Both the position numbers and the translations under genes were made by a program. Shown piece after piece: positions 14,523 through 22,410 of a DNA stretch of 34,519 nt; the first letter of the stretch is position 1; each line of letters starts with the position of its first letter. The stretch spans positions 1-34,519 of the forward strand of contig JAGOJH010000027.1 of assembly GCA_017995215.1 (NCBI GenBank), written 5' to 3'. The DNA comes from Thermoclostridium sp. (GTDB taxonomy: Bacteria > Bacillota > Clostridia > DSM-8532). The notes under the pieces were generated by a model. The model made no database searches, had not been told where the DNA came from, and saw only the letters and a program-made list of their open reading frames with translations.

Positions 14523-15986
14523 ATGAAAAAAAGAGTGCTCATGGTATTGGTATTTGCTGCCTTGCTTTTTACATTAAATCCAACAGCAGCAACCGCATCC
14601 GGGGATTACAAAAACGCTTCGGAATGGGCGGTTCCCGAGTTGGATAAAGCCTCCGGTTTTGGACTTGTTACAGACAAAATCAAAAACAACATGAAAGCGA
14701 ATATTACCCGTGAAGAGTTTGCGGAAATTGCGGTCAGGCTTTATGAGACCTATACCGGTGAAGAAGCCCAAACTGGGAGCGAAAGCTTTTCCGATACAAA
14801 AAACCCGGAAATTCTGAAGGCTGCCAACCTGAAAATCACGGGAGGCATTGGCGGAGGGAGGTTCGGTCCGGATCAGCTTGTAACCCGTGAACAGATTGCC
14901 ACGTTTTTGTTCAGAACCATAAAGGCCATGGATCCCGAAGGGGATTTTTCCGCATCCTCCGGTACGAAGTTTTCGGACGACGCTCTGATAGACAGCTGGG
15001 CTCAGGAAGGCGTCTATTTCTGTGCAGAGGCTGGCATTATCAAAGGCATTCAAAATAAAGATGATACCTTCAGGTTTGACGCGGACGGCAACAGTTCCCG
15101 TGAGGTTGCTGTTATTGTCTGCACCCGTGCCTATGAATGGTTTATCTCATCCGGAAACGGACAGCCGTCAGACAATCCCGACGTTGAAACGGACGGGCAG
15201 GACTGGAACGGCGGGTTGATTATTCTGAGCAGTGAGTTCAGAAACGGAGAATATCAGGTCAGGGAGGTAGACGGAGAAAGCTTTATTTTCCTGCCCTTTG
15301 AAGAGTTTAAGTATGTTTTCAAAATGCCCGGTTCCTCTTACAAGTATCCGGAGGTTACTCTTCAGGACGGCCAGATTTCCGTGGGCTGGAAGAATAGCGA
15401 GGGGGAAATCATGCTGCAGGCTCTGATGCAAGTAAACAGCCCAGAGGCATATTTGAACGGAGAAGCGGTAGATATCACCGTCGGACCGTTCAAACAGGAT
15501 GACACGGTATATGTTCCCGTGAACCTTTTCATCAGTATGTTTGAAATGCAGGACACCCTGTTTCAGGGGAGGCTCTGCTTTCAATACACCGATACTGCGA
15601 TGCAACAGGTACTGGAAGGTTCCTGGTCCTCATCCGACATAAACCTCTTTATGGGTTATAAAGATATGGTGACGGGACTGGTCAGCCTGCCATCCGTTGA
15701 CTGGAATTATACCTTTAATCTCGATGGCACATACAGGATGGCCGCGGCCAGCTGCGGAGGAATGGATGATGGCATCATCCTTCAAAGCGGTAAATACAAG
15801 CTGCTCGGAAACACCATCATTTATTATGACCAGGTTGAAACCCTTTACAAAGGAAGACCGTTGATGCTCAAATATGAAAAAAAGAACATGGGAGACAGGC
15901 TGGAATTCACTTTTATCGATAATTACGATGAGGAACAGGATAAAATTGAACTGGACCTGATTTGGTACCACAGGGTTAAGGAATAG
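14523..15986 (+). CDS. SLH-domain surface protein, N-terminal SLH
   Basis: This 487-aa secreted wall-associated protein starts at ATG 14523, after GGGGAG with an 8-nt gap; an in-frame upstream ATG at 14478 has no ribosome site and would spoil the signal peptide. The signal peptide is residues 1-26. SLH repeats occupy about 31-76, 88-134 and 150-207. A copper-amine-oxidase-like stalk region follows (about 225-375, ending VYVPVNLFISMFEM...QGRLCFQY). The C-terminal 110 residues (LEGSWSS...YTFNLDGTYR...SGKYKLLGNTIIYY) look like a small lipocalin-like beta-barrel domain. The SLH part is related to that of the divergent neighbour. It may bind a ligand at the cell surface; no catalytic motif is visible. 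Confidence 0.87.
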   Translation: MKKRVLMVLVFAALLFTLNPTAATASGDYKNASEWAVPELDKASGFGLVTDKIKNNMKANITREEFAEIAVRLYETYTGEEAQTGSESFSDTKNPEILKAANLKITGGIGGGRFGPDQLVTREQIATFLFRTIKAMDPEGDFSASSGTKFSDDALIDSWAQEGVYFCAEAGIIKGIQNKDDTFRFDADGNSSREVAVIVCTRAYEWFISSGNGQPSDNPDVETDGQDWNGGLIILSSEFRNGEYQVREVDGESFIFLPFEEFKYVFKMPGSSYKYPEVTLQDGQISVGWKNSEGEIMLQALMQVNSPEAYLNGEAVDITVGPFKQDDTVYVPVNLFISMFEMQDTLFQGRLCFQYTDTAMQQVLEGSWSSSDINLFMGYKDMVTGLVSLPSVDWNYTFNLDGTYRMAAASCGGMDDGIILQSGKYKLLGNTIIYYDQVETLYKGRPLMLKYEKKNMGDRLEFTFIDNYDEEQDKIELDLIWYHRVKE

Positions 15987-16033
15987 CTGTGAGCCAGAGA
16001 AAAAAGGGGCTGTCCAGCTACGGCTGGCAAACA

Positions 16034-16090
16034 TGAAATCGTGTGAGCGTTAATAGCGCTCCGGAGGTTCGAAGCCTCTTGTACCCGCCA
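16034..16090 (+). tRNA. Partial tRNA-Ser(UGA), 3' half only
   Basis: From the TGA at 16034 onward the sequence fits the 3' half of a class II tRNA. Anticodon TGA and AA are followed by the stem strand TCGTG, a long variable arm GAGCG-TTAATAG-CGCTC, a T arm GGAGG-TTCGAAG-CCTCT, an acceptor strand TGTACCC, discriminator G and encoded CCA. A serine tRNA is implied by the long arm, the anticodon and G73. Upstream, no anticodon-stem or acceptor partner (GGGTACA expected) exists, and the D-arm-like hairpin at 16014-16027 is not placed correctly. The break at the anticodon loop is the classic crossover point of tRNA-targeting integrases, so this is probably an attachment-site remnant, not a working tRNA. 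Confidence 0.6.
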
Positions 16091-16133
16091 AAAAGAAGGC
16101 TTTCAGGGTTTCAAACCTGAAAGCCTTCTTTTT
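16091..16133 (+). terminator. Strong terminator after the tRNA fragment
   Basis: A perfect 17-bp stem (16091-16107 with 16116-16132) and an 8-nt loop end in five T. It starts right after the CCA of the tRNA-like sequence, as expected for a native tRNA terminator, and can also end the SLH transcript. Confidence 0.9.
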
Positions 16134-16172
16134 AGCTTTCCTGCGTTTCTCTGGTTCACTCTACTCGTTTTC

Positions 16173-16201
16173 TTGTATTCGTTGTCGAAACATGCTAAAA
16201 T
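16173..16201 (+). promoter_or_regulatory. Promoter of the DUF4230 pair
   Basis: TTGTAT (16173-16178), a 17-bp spacer and TAAAAT (16196-16201), with TG one base before the -10, lie about 80 bp before the first DUF4230 gene. Confidence 0.55.
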
Positions 16202-16281
16202 GAAAGTAATATTTTCCATTTTCACAGAAATTACAAGTGTTTTATGAAACCGGGATTCTTCGCGCAAAGGAGAAGGAGAGC

Positions 16282-16887
16282 ATGGAAAATAAAGAAGGCA
16301 AAAGGATGCTGCCAGCGCTGGTTCTTGTAACTATCATTGTCGTAGCACTTGCAATGATGGTCATTGCTGTTATTGTCTTCCTGCCGCAAATGACAGCGAA
16401 GCAGGAAAACAAACCCGTAATCATCACCGCTTCGCAATTGAAGAAGATAATCAGTATAAGCAAGCTATCCACTTACAGAGCGTATTATAATGGCATCGCT
16501 CAGGTGATGAATGATGAAAAGCCCGGTGAAGTTGATTACTATGTATCTTATGAATCCACGGTGGACGCGGGAATCGACTTCGAGAGGCTTGAAATCTCTG
16601 TCGATCCTGAGCTGAAGAGAATCAATATAGTTCTTCCTGATGTACATATCACAGAGGTGGATGTTAAGGCGGAGTCGCTGGATTATATCTTCAAAAACAA
16701 GAAGGCAGAAGAATTTTCTGTTTCAAGAGAAGCGCTGATGGCTTGCGAGGCCGATGTGAAACAGGAGAGCGAACTGCAGACTAAAATTTTCGAGCTGGCA
16801 AAACAGAACGCTAAAAATGTGCTAATCGCTCTCACGAAGCCAATCGTTGAGCAACTGGATTCGGATTACACATTAATCATTGAATAG
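16282..16887 (+). CDS. DUF4230 membrane-anchored protein
   Basis: This 201-aa protein has a single N-terminal membrane segment (about 10-33) and an outside domain of the DUF4230 type. The recognisable part is the Tyr-rich strand region (STYRAYYNGIAQV), a Val/Ile-rich pair of strands (RINIVLPDVHITEVDV), and a C-terminal helix (KIFELAKQNAKNVLIALTKPIVEQL). The ATG at 16282 is chosen because AAGGAG lies 9 nt upstream; a more distal ATG at 16237 lacks a site and would precede the membrane segment with charged filler. It is followed 12 bp later by a second member of the same family. The function of the family is unknown. Confidence 0.8.
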   Translation: MENKEGKRMLPALVLVTIIVVALAMMVIAVIVFLPQMTAKQENKPVIITASQLKKIISISKLSTYRAYYNGIAQVMNDEKPGEVDYYVSYESTVDAGIDFERLEISVDPELKRINIVLPDVHITEVDVKAESLDYIFKNKKAEEFSVSREALMACEADVKQESELQTKIFELAKQNAKNVLIALTKPIVEQLDSDYTLIIE

Positions 16888-16899
16888 GAGGGACATAAC

Positions 16900-17490
16900 A
16901 TGAGAAAAATTCTTTGTCTGTTCCTGGTTTTCTTCATGATGACCATGTGCGTATCCTGCTTTGCTCCTGCCGAAGTGAAACCGATAACGATGGTACCGCA
17001 GGCGTCACAGATGAAAGCGATTTGTGAATTAGCCGTTATGGATTGCTATTATCACAACGTTGCGAAGTTTGTACAGGAGGATGCAGAGGGCTTTCTGTGG
17101 TGGAAAAAGGATAAGCGCTTCTGGATTGAATATGACGGCCTCGTCAAGTTAGGCGTAGATATATCAAAAGTGAGCTTTGAGGTAAATGATACGCTGATCA
17201 CAGTAACACTTCCGGCTGCAAAGGTGCTCGACTGTAAAGTGCTCTCCGCTTCTTTGACAGAAGAGTCCTATATTATAGACAAGGACTCCGCGAAAATTGA
17301 AGCAGCTGATGAAACCGCTGCCTTTGCGGCTGCACAGACAAAGCTGCTGGAAACAGCCGAAAGTGATACAACTTTGCTTGCAAGTGCACAGCAGAGGGCA
17401 CAGGCATTGTTGGAGGATTATGTGACTAACATTGGAAACGCTGTCGGTGTAGAATATTCTATCAAATGGATTTATACCGACGCCCCGTAA
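16900..17490 (+). CDS. DUF4230 lipoprotein-like protein
   Basis: This 196-aa protein is the second DUF4230 member. It keeps the family layout: MDCYYHNVAKFV, FWIEYDGLVKLGVDISKVSFEV, TLITVTLPAAKVLDCKVL, and a C-terminal helix ending near LLEDYVTNIGNAVG. The N-terminus is a signal sequence whose MCVSC (Cys20) may be a non-standard lipobox, so it may be a lipoprotein rather than a one-pass protein like its neighbour. The ribosome site GGAGGGACATAAC is strong. The pair probably arose by duplication and diverged in anchoring. Its stop is followed by a 380-bp gene-poor stretch. Confidence 0.78.
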   Translation: MRKILCLFLVFFMMTMCVSCFAPAEVKPITMVPQASQMKAICELAVMDCYYHNVAKFVQEDAEGFLWWKKDKRFWIEYDGLVKLGVDISKVSFEVNDTLITVTLPAAKVLDCKVLSASLTEESYIIDKDSAKIEAADETAAFAAAQTKLLETAESDTTLLASAQQRAQALLEDYVTNIGNAVGVEYSIKWIYTDAP

Positions 17491-17870
17491 GCCATGCCAA
17501 CACATGAAATCAAACGACTCTAGTCACCTGAATCGTATCTGCCTTGGGATTCTCCCATTTTTTCACTCCTTTCCTTCGGAATGCCTCTATTATATATCGA
17601 GAAATTGAGGTAAAAGTGACTGATATGTGAATTTTCAGTGAATATTGCAGCAAGTTGCCCTTCCATTACAGAAGGTTCTATATTTTGCTTTATAAAAACT
17701 CTTCACGTTACCTCGCGGGTTTCAGTTTATCAATTCCTTATTACAACTCGTTGTTTTTATAGTCCTGAACGTAGGTAAGATGTACTTATAGCCTTCATCT
17801 GGAAAGTGTGGTCTCAGGAGTTTTATGAAAAACGGCCTTGTATAAACAGGTTTAAAGATAGGCGGGTGAA
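17491..17870. other. Gene-poor stretch before the PAS kinase
   Basis: I see no gene of normal size here. On the minus strand there is a TATAAT (near 17590), a perfect ribosome site AAAGGAG and an ATG at 17558, but the frame stops after 12 codons (MGESQGRYDSGD, 17558-17520). It may be the 5' stub of a lost gene or a leader peptide. On the plus strand only AT-rich sequence and weak promoter-like hexamers precede the kinase. Confidence 0.4.
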
Positions 17871-20800
17871 ATGGATATGAAAGAACCCCAAAATGTTTCA
17901 ATGGAACAAGACAGCTTTTTTCAACAGCTTCCCTGCAACGGAATACCGCTGCCGCAATCATTGCTGGAAAGTCTCCCCTATATGATCTGGGTGAAGGATA
18001 CCAGCGGCCGTTTTATGTTTGTTAACCGCCTTTTTGCCGAATCCTGCGGAAAGGGAGCCGAAGAGATAGTCGGGAAAACAGACTTCGATATTTGGGAAAA
18101 AGAGTTTGCCGAGCTTTATGTCCGCGATGATCGGGAGGTTGAAGCGGCTAACCGGAGAAAAAGTGTTGAAGAACCAATTCATGCGGTGGATGGACTCAGG
18201 TGGTATGATACCATCAAAACACCGTTGCATGACAGCAGCGGCAATGTTATCGGAACCATCGGAACATCAAAGGATATCACGAAAAGGAAAACGCTGGAGC
18301 ATGATCTTGAAAACCAAAAAAGGTTTTTGAAGCAGATGATTGATGCCGTACCCGACCTGATATTCTATAAGGATGCCGAGAGCCGTTACCTTGGTTGTAA
18401 CAGGGCTTTTGCCCGGAATTTCATAGGCCTTAAGGAAGAGGAAATCATCGGAAGAACAGATATGGATTTTGTAAGAGATGAAGCTCTCGCAAAACTCTTT
18501 ATCGCCAAGGATATGGAAATTCTTCGGGCGGGCGAATCACAAGCTTTCGAGGAAACGATAGATTTAGCGAACGGAGTGCATGTTGACGTTGAGACCATCA
18601 AGACTCCGTTTAAGGATGAAAACGGTGAAATTGCCGGATTAATCGGTGTTGCACGTAATATTACCACCAGAAAGGATTTTGAAAGAAGGCTCAGAGAAGA
18701 TCATGAATATGCCAGACTGCTGCTTGAAACATTGCCCAGTGCAGTTCTATCCTCCGATAACAACAGACGGATCACCAGTTTTAATAGACGTGCTGAAGAA
18801 ATAACCGGTTATACGCATGATGATATCATCAATCAAAAATGTAAAATTTTTGCCTGTAACCCGTGCAGGGATGAGTGTGATTTTTTGTCAAAGGATCTCA
18901 ACGCACCGGTTACGGGCTTGATTTGCTCTATCACGACCAGCAGCGGGGAAACGCGTTATGTATCGAAAAACGCCAATACACTGCGGAATAATCAAGGTGA
19001 AGTGATAGGGCGCATAGAGTGCTTTGATGACATCACGGAAAAACTGATCACCGAAAGGCGGCTCAGCGAAAGCGAGCAACGCCTCAATATGGCAACCCAG
19101 GGCGGAAAAATCGGCCTTTGGGACTGGAAGGTTCAGACGGGTGAAACCATCTTTAATGAGCAATGGGCGAATATGATAGGGTATTCCCTGAATGAGCTTG
19201 AGCCTTTAAGCATTCATACATGGATAAAGCTGACCCACCCATCCGATCTGGAAATTTCCAACCGGGAGTTGGAGAAATGTTTCACCGGGGAGCAGAAATA
19301 CTATGAAGCTGAAGTCCGGATGAAGCATAAAAACGGCAGATGGGTGTGGGTGCTTGACCGCGGGGAAGTGACGGAGTGGGATAGCAATCATAAGCCGCTG
19401 CGAATGTCGGGAACCCATATTGATATCAACGAGCGCAGGCTTGCTGAAGAGGAGCTTGAAAAGAAGGACAAGATCCTTTCGGCAGTGGCTGCCTCGATAA
19501 AGGAGCTTATCAGCAATCAGGAAATATATGAGGCGGCCGCCAAATGCTTTAAGGCGATCGGTGCTGCGACAATGGTAGACAGAGTATATCTTTTTGAAAA
19601 CAGTTATGATGAGCATGGGAACGGTTCCTGCAGCCAGAAGGTGGAATGGAGCTCTGAGTTCTCGGAGCCTCAGATTGATAATCCCGAATTAGCGGGTGTT
19701 CCCTTCCAGGATATAGGTGATTTTCTTCAGGATCTTTCCAAAGGCCTTCCTTATTCCCAAATCGTTCGGGAAATGGAACCGGGCCGCACGAAGGAGCTTC
19801 TCGAATCACAGGGAATCCTTTCAGTGATGGTCCTGCCGGTCTTTGTGAGAGGCTTATTCTGGGGATTTGTAGGCTTTGACGAATGTAAGCATGAAAGGAT
19901 CTGGACCGGAGCTGAATTTTCAACGCTAAGCGCTTTCGTCAACACCGTTGAAAAGGTGATTGAAAGAAGACTGATTGAAAACGAGCTTGCGCAATCCAAA
20001 AGAATTGCGGAAGAAGCGAATGCGATGAAGAGCCAGTTCCTCGCAAATGTATCCCATGAAATCCGGACTCCGATGAATGCCATTCTGGGATATGCAGAGC
20101 TGCTCAGGGACCTTATCTGCGACGATGGGGGCTCGCGCTATTTGAATTCCATTCATAAGGCAGGAGAAACCCTGATGAACCTCATTAACGATATCCTCGA
20201 CTTATCGAAGCTTGAATCCGGCAGGGTTGAGCTTGAACATGACTTCATCGACATCGCAGAAATATTTGAGGATATCCGGGAGGTTTTCTCCCTGAAAATC
20301 AAAGGAAAGAAGCTCGATTTTTCAATTATCATGGATCCTTCTATCCCAAAATCTCTTCTGGTAGATGAGGTCCGCATCCGGCAAGTGCTCTTTAACCTTG
20401 TCGGGAATGCTGTGAAGTTCACCGAGGAGGGTTTTGTTGAAATCCTTGGCAGGGCCGAATTCAGTGCAGACAATCCGGGCAGGACGACTTTGATTTTCGA
20501 GGTTCGGGATACCGGTATTGGAATTCCTGAAGAACAGTATAAATCGATCTTTGAACCGTTCCGGCAAAAGGACGGCCAGAGCAATAAAAAATATGGAGGC
20601 ACAGGCCTTGGTTTATCGATATCCAGGCGACTCGTTGAAATGATGGGCGGCACGATATCACTTGAAAGCCGGTTTGGACAGGGCACTACTTTTACTGTAA
20701 AGCTTCCTGGTATTATCGTTGGGAAGTCTGTTGCCGATAATTTCGGTAATGAGTGTATTGGCCGCCATGAAGGCTTCACAGCGGAGGGCTGTACCCAACC

Positions 20801-21092
20801 CAATACAGAAGGGCAGGAGGGTATGGCAAGTGTATCCATGGACAACGCAGATCCGGAATTACTGGAAAGGCTGGATGCTTTGCGGGTTGGTCTTTGGAAT
20901 GACTGCGTCAGGTTGAACAGGCTGAGTGACATACGGGAGTTTGCCAAACAGCTGAATGAGCTTGGAGATGCCTACAGGATAGAAACGCTGAAGGCTTACT
21001 CAGAGAATATTTTAGTGGCTGTGGCTTCCTTTAACTCCAAAAGGATCAGGGAGCTGCTTAGAGAATTCGTGATTGATGATGCAGGGAGATGA
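17871..21092 (+). CDS. Multi-PAS/GAF sensor histidine kinase
   Basis: This 1073-aa soluble sensor kinase has no membrane segment, so it senses internal or diffusible cues. In order it has PAS domains at about 30-140, 150-268, 280-395 and 402-522 (the last of the PAS_3 type, GLWDWKVQTGE...), a GAF-like region at 540-700, a HisKA domain with phospho-acceptor His729 (FLANVSHEIRTPMN), and an HATPase domain with N-box NLVGNAVKF, DTGIGIP and GGTGLGLSIS. After it, a helical tail (about 985-1070) may be a docking or phosphotransfer-like segment. The third PAS contains C324-x4-C329-x2-C332-x3-C336, a possible metal or redox site. GGCGGGTGA precedes the ATG; ATG 17877 is an alternative start. The response regulator follows 4 bp later. 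Confidence 0.93.
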   Translation: MDMKEPQNVSMEQDSFFQQLPCNGIPLPQSLLESLPYMIWVKDTSGRFMFVNRLFAESCGKGAEEIVGKTDFDIWEKEFAELYVRDDREVEAANRRKSVEEPIHAVDGLRWYDTIKTPLHDSSGNVIGTIGTSKDITKRKTLEHDLENQKRFLKQMIDAVPDLIFYKDAESRYLGCNRAFARNFIGLKEEEIIGRTDMDFVRDEALAKLFIAKDMEILRAGESQAFEETIDLANGVHVDVETIKTPFKDENGEIAGLIGVARNITTRKDFERRLREDHEYARLLLETLPSAVLSSDNNRRITSFNRRAEEITGYTHDDIINQKCKIFACNPCRDECDFLSKDLNAPVTGLICSITTSSGETRYVSKNANTLRNNQGEVIGRIECFDDITEKLITERRLSESEQRLNMATQGGKIGLWDWKVQTGETIFNEQWANMIGYSLNELEPLSIHTWIKLTHPSDLEISNRELEKCFTGEQKYYEAEVRMKHKNGRWVWVLDRGEVTEWDSNHKPLRMSGTHIDINERRLAEEELEKKDKILSAVAASIKELISNQEIYEAAAKCFKAIGAATMVDRVYLFENSYDEHGNGSCSQKVEWSSEFSEPQIDNPELAGVPFQDIGDFLQDLSKGLPYSQIVREMEPGRTKELLESQGILSVMVLPVFVRGLFWGFVGFDECKHERIWTGAEFSTLSAFVNTVEKVIERRLIENELAQSKRIAEEANAMKSQFLANVSHEIRTPMNAILGYAELLRDLICDDGGSRYLNSIHKAGETLMNLINDILDLSKLESGRVELEHDFIDIAEIFEDIREVFSLKIKGKKLDFSIIMDPSIPKSLLVDEVRIRQVLFNLVGNAVKFTEEGFVEILGRAEFSADNPGRTTLIFEVRDTGIGIPEEQYKSIFEPFRQKDGQSNKKYGGTGLGLSISRRLVEMMGGTISLESRFGQGTTFTVKLPGIIVGKSVADNFGNECIGRHEGFTAEGCTQPNTEGQEGMASVSMDNADPELLERLDALRVGLWNDCVRLNRLSDIREFAKQLNELGDAYRIETLKAYSENILVAVASFNSKRIRELLREFVIDDAGR

Positions 21093-21096
21093 AGCA

Positions 21097-22029
21097 ATGG
21101 TTATTGACAACAAGCAGGTCAGGCTGCTCATCGTTGATGACACGCCGGAAAACCTTGAGATTTCGGGTAAAATCCTCGAAAAGGAAAGCTATGATATTTA
21201 TGTTGCAGACAGTGGTGAAACAGCACTTGACCTGGCTTCAAATGTAAAGTTTGACTTGATTCTGCTCGATATCATGATGCCTGTCATGGATGGCTTTGAA
21301 GTCTGCAGGCGAATCAGGGAAAAGCCGGAGTATGGGAGCGTACCAGTCATATTTTTGTCCGCCAAGGCTGGGATTGAAAGCGTGATGAAGGGTTTTGAGC
21401 TGGGGGCTGTAGATTATGTCAGAAAACCCTTCAATCCGGCAGAGCTTGTTGCCAGGGTCAAGATCCATGTGGAACTGAAAAAGACAAGGGAAGAGCTTGA
21501 GCTTCAAAACAGCAAGCTGTTGAAGGCTTACTCCGAAATGGAGCTCATGGCTGTTACCGATCCGCTTACCGGGCTTTTTAATCGCAGAGAGATGCTTTCC
21601 AGGATCGAACATGAAATCGTAAGGTTTAACAGAAACAGCCTTCCATTCACCATTGTGCTTTCGGATATTGATTTTTTCAAAAAAGTAAATGATACTTACG
21701 GGCATGAGTGCGGGGATTTTATCCTGAAAAGCGTTGCGGGCACCCTGAAATCAACCTTAAGAAAACAGGACATCGTCTCGAGGTGGGGCGGTGAAGAATT
21801 CCTGCTGTTGTTACCGGGCACGGATCCATTCGGTGCAGCTATTATTGCCGAGAAATTGAGAAAAAAAATTGAGGATGAAAATTTCTCTTTCCAGGACGTT
21901 ATAATTAGAATCACCATGACCTTCGGGATAAGCAGCATATCACAGGCCCAAACTGCAGACGCTCTTGTGCGATTGGCCGACAAGGCCATGTACACCGGCA
22001 AGCAGGCCGGCAGAAACCGGGTTGTTTAA
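21097..22029 (+). CDS. Response regulator with GGDEF output (diguanylate cyclase)
   Basis: This 310-aa regulator should make c-di-GMP from GTP when phosphorylated by the kinase just upstream. The receiver domain (about 8-122) has the acidic pair Asp14/Asp15, phospho-acceptor Asp58 in LILLDIMMP, and Lys110. A helix (about 123-150) links to the GGDEF domain with DPLTGLFNRR, metal ligand Asp190 and an intact active-site motif GGEEF (231-235). An inhibitory I-site RKQD (222-225) lies five residues before it, so product feedback is expected. The chosen ATG at 21097 follows AGGGAGA and starts 4 bp after the kinase stop; a TTG at 21073 is in frame but less likely. Confidence 0.93.
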   Translation: MVIDNKQVRLLIVDDTPENLEISGKILEKESYDIYVADSGETALDLASNVKFDLILLDIMMPVMDGFEVCRRIREKPEYGSVPVIFLSAKAGIESVMKGFELGAVDYVRKPFNPAELVARVKIHVELKKTREELELQNSKLLKAYSEMELMAVTDPLTGLFNRREMLSRIEHEIVRFNRNSLPFTIVLSDIDFFKKVNDTYGHECGDFILKSVAGTLKSTLRKQDIVSRWGGEEFLLLLPGTDPFGAAIIAEKLRKKIEDENFSFQDVIIRITMTFGISSISQAQTADALVRLADKAMYTGKQAGRNRVV

Positions 22030-22078
22030 TCAAATGCACCTCAGCGGCGGGTACAATCCTCACTGAAGTGCATTTGAT
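22029..22078. terminator. Stem-loop after the GGDEF regulator
   Basis: ATCAAATGCAC (22029-22039) pairs with GTGCATTTGAT (22068-22078), with a further TCAG/CTGA inside. There is no T run, so it may be an RNA-stabilising or Rho-assisted end rather than an intrinsic terminator. Confidence 0.4.
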
Positions 22079-22185
22079 GAATGGTTCACGAGGGATGAAC
22101 TTATCATCCACCCCAACGTACCGATTTTTCTGTTTTTTGATAATTCCTGATAGTTTCTTTAGGCATTCTAAATGAAGACTGCAGA

Positions 22186-22213
22186 TAAATCTGGTAAATA
22201 ATACTTTCGATAA
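22186..22213 (+). promoter_or_regulatory. Possible sigma-D-type promoter for the chemoreceptor
   Basis: TAAA (22186-22189), a 16-bp spacer and TTCGATAA (22206-22213) resemble the motility sigma factor consensus TAAA-N15-GCCGATAA (6 of 8 in the second box). The chemoreceptor starts about 200 bp later. The rest of the 380-bp gap is AT-rich with nothing else recognised. Confidence 0.35.
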
Positions 22214-22410
22214 ACTACAATAAGCTTTGATGACTTTATTGTGTTAACCACTAGATTAAGGGTATTATTATTATATACATTCTTCAATTTGTTTTATGCT
22301 TTTCGTGAAATTCGTTGAAGTACCGCAGGAATTGGCTCATAACAGCCAGTATATGCCTTTTGCCGGTGGTTCGCCATGGATAGCATATAAATACGAGAGC
22401 GAGGCTGGAT

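Noticed and set aside
16000-16090. A complete tRNA or tmRNA gene
   Set aside because: The D-arm-like hairpin has no correct spacing, the acceptor 5' strand (GGGTACA) is absent and the anticodon stem has no partner, so only the 3' half is tRNA-like.
20153-20947. Long minus-strand open frame (264 codons) inside the histidine kinase
   Set aside because: Ser/Pro-rich translation antisense to the HisKA/HATPase region; no ribosome site or domain.
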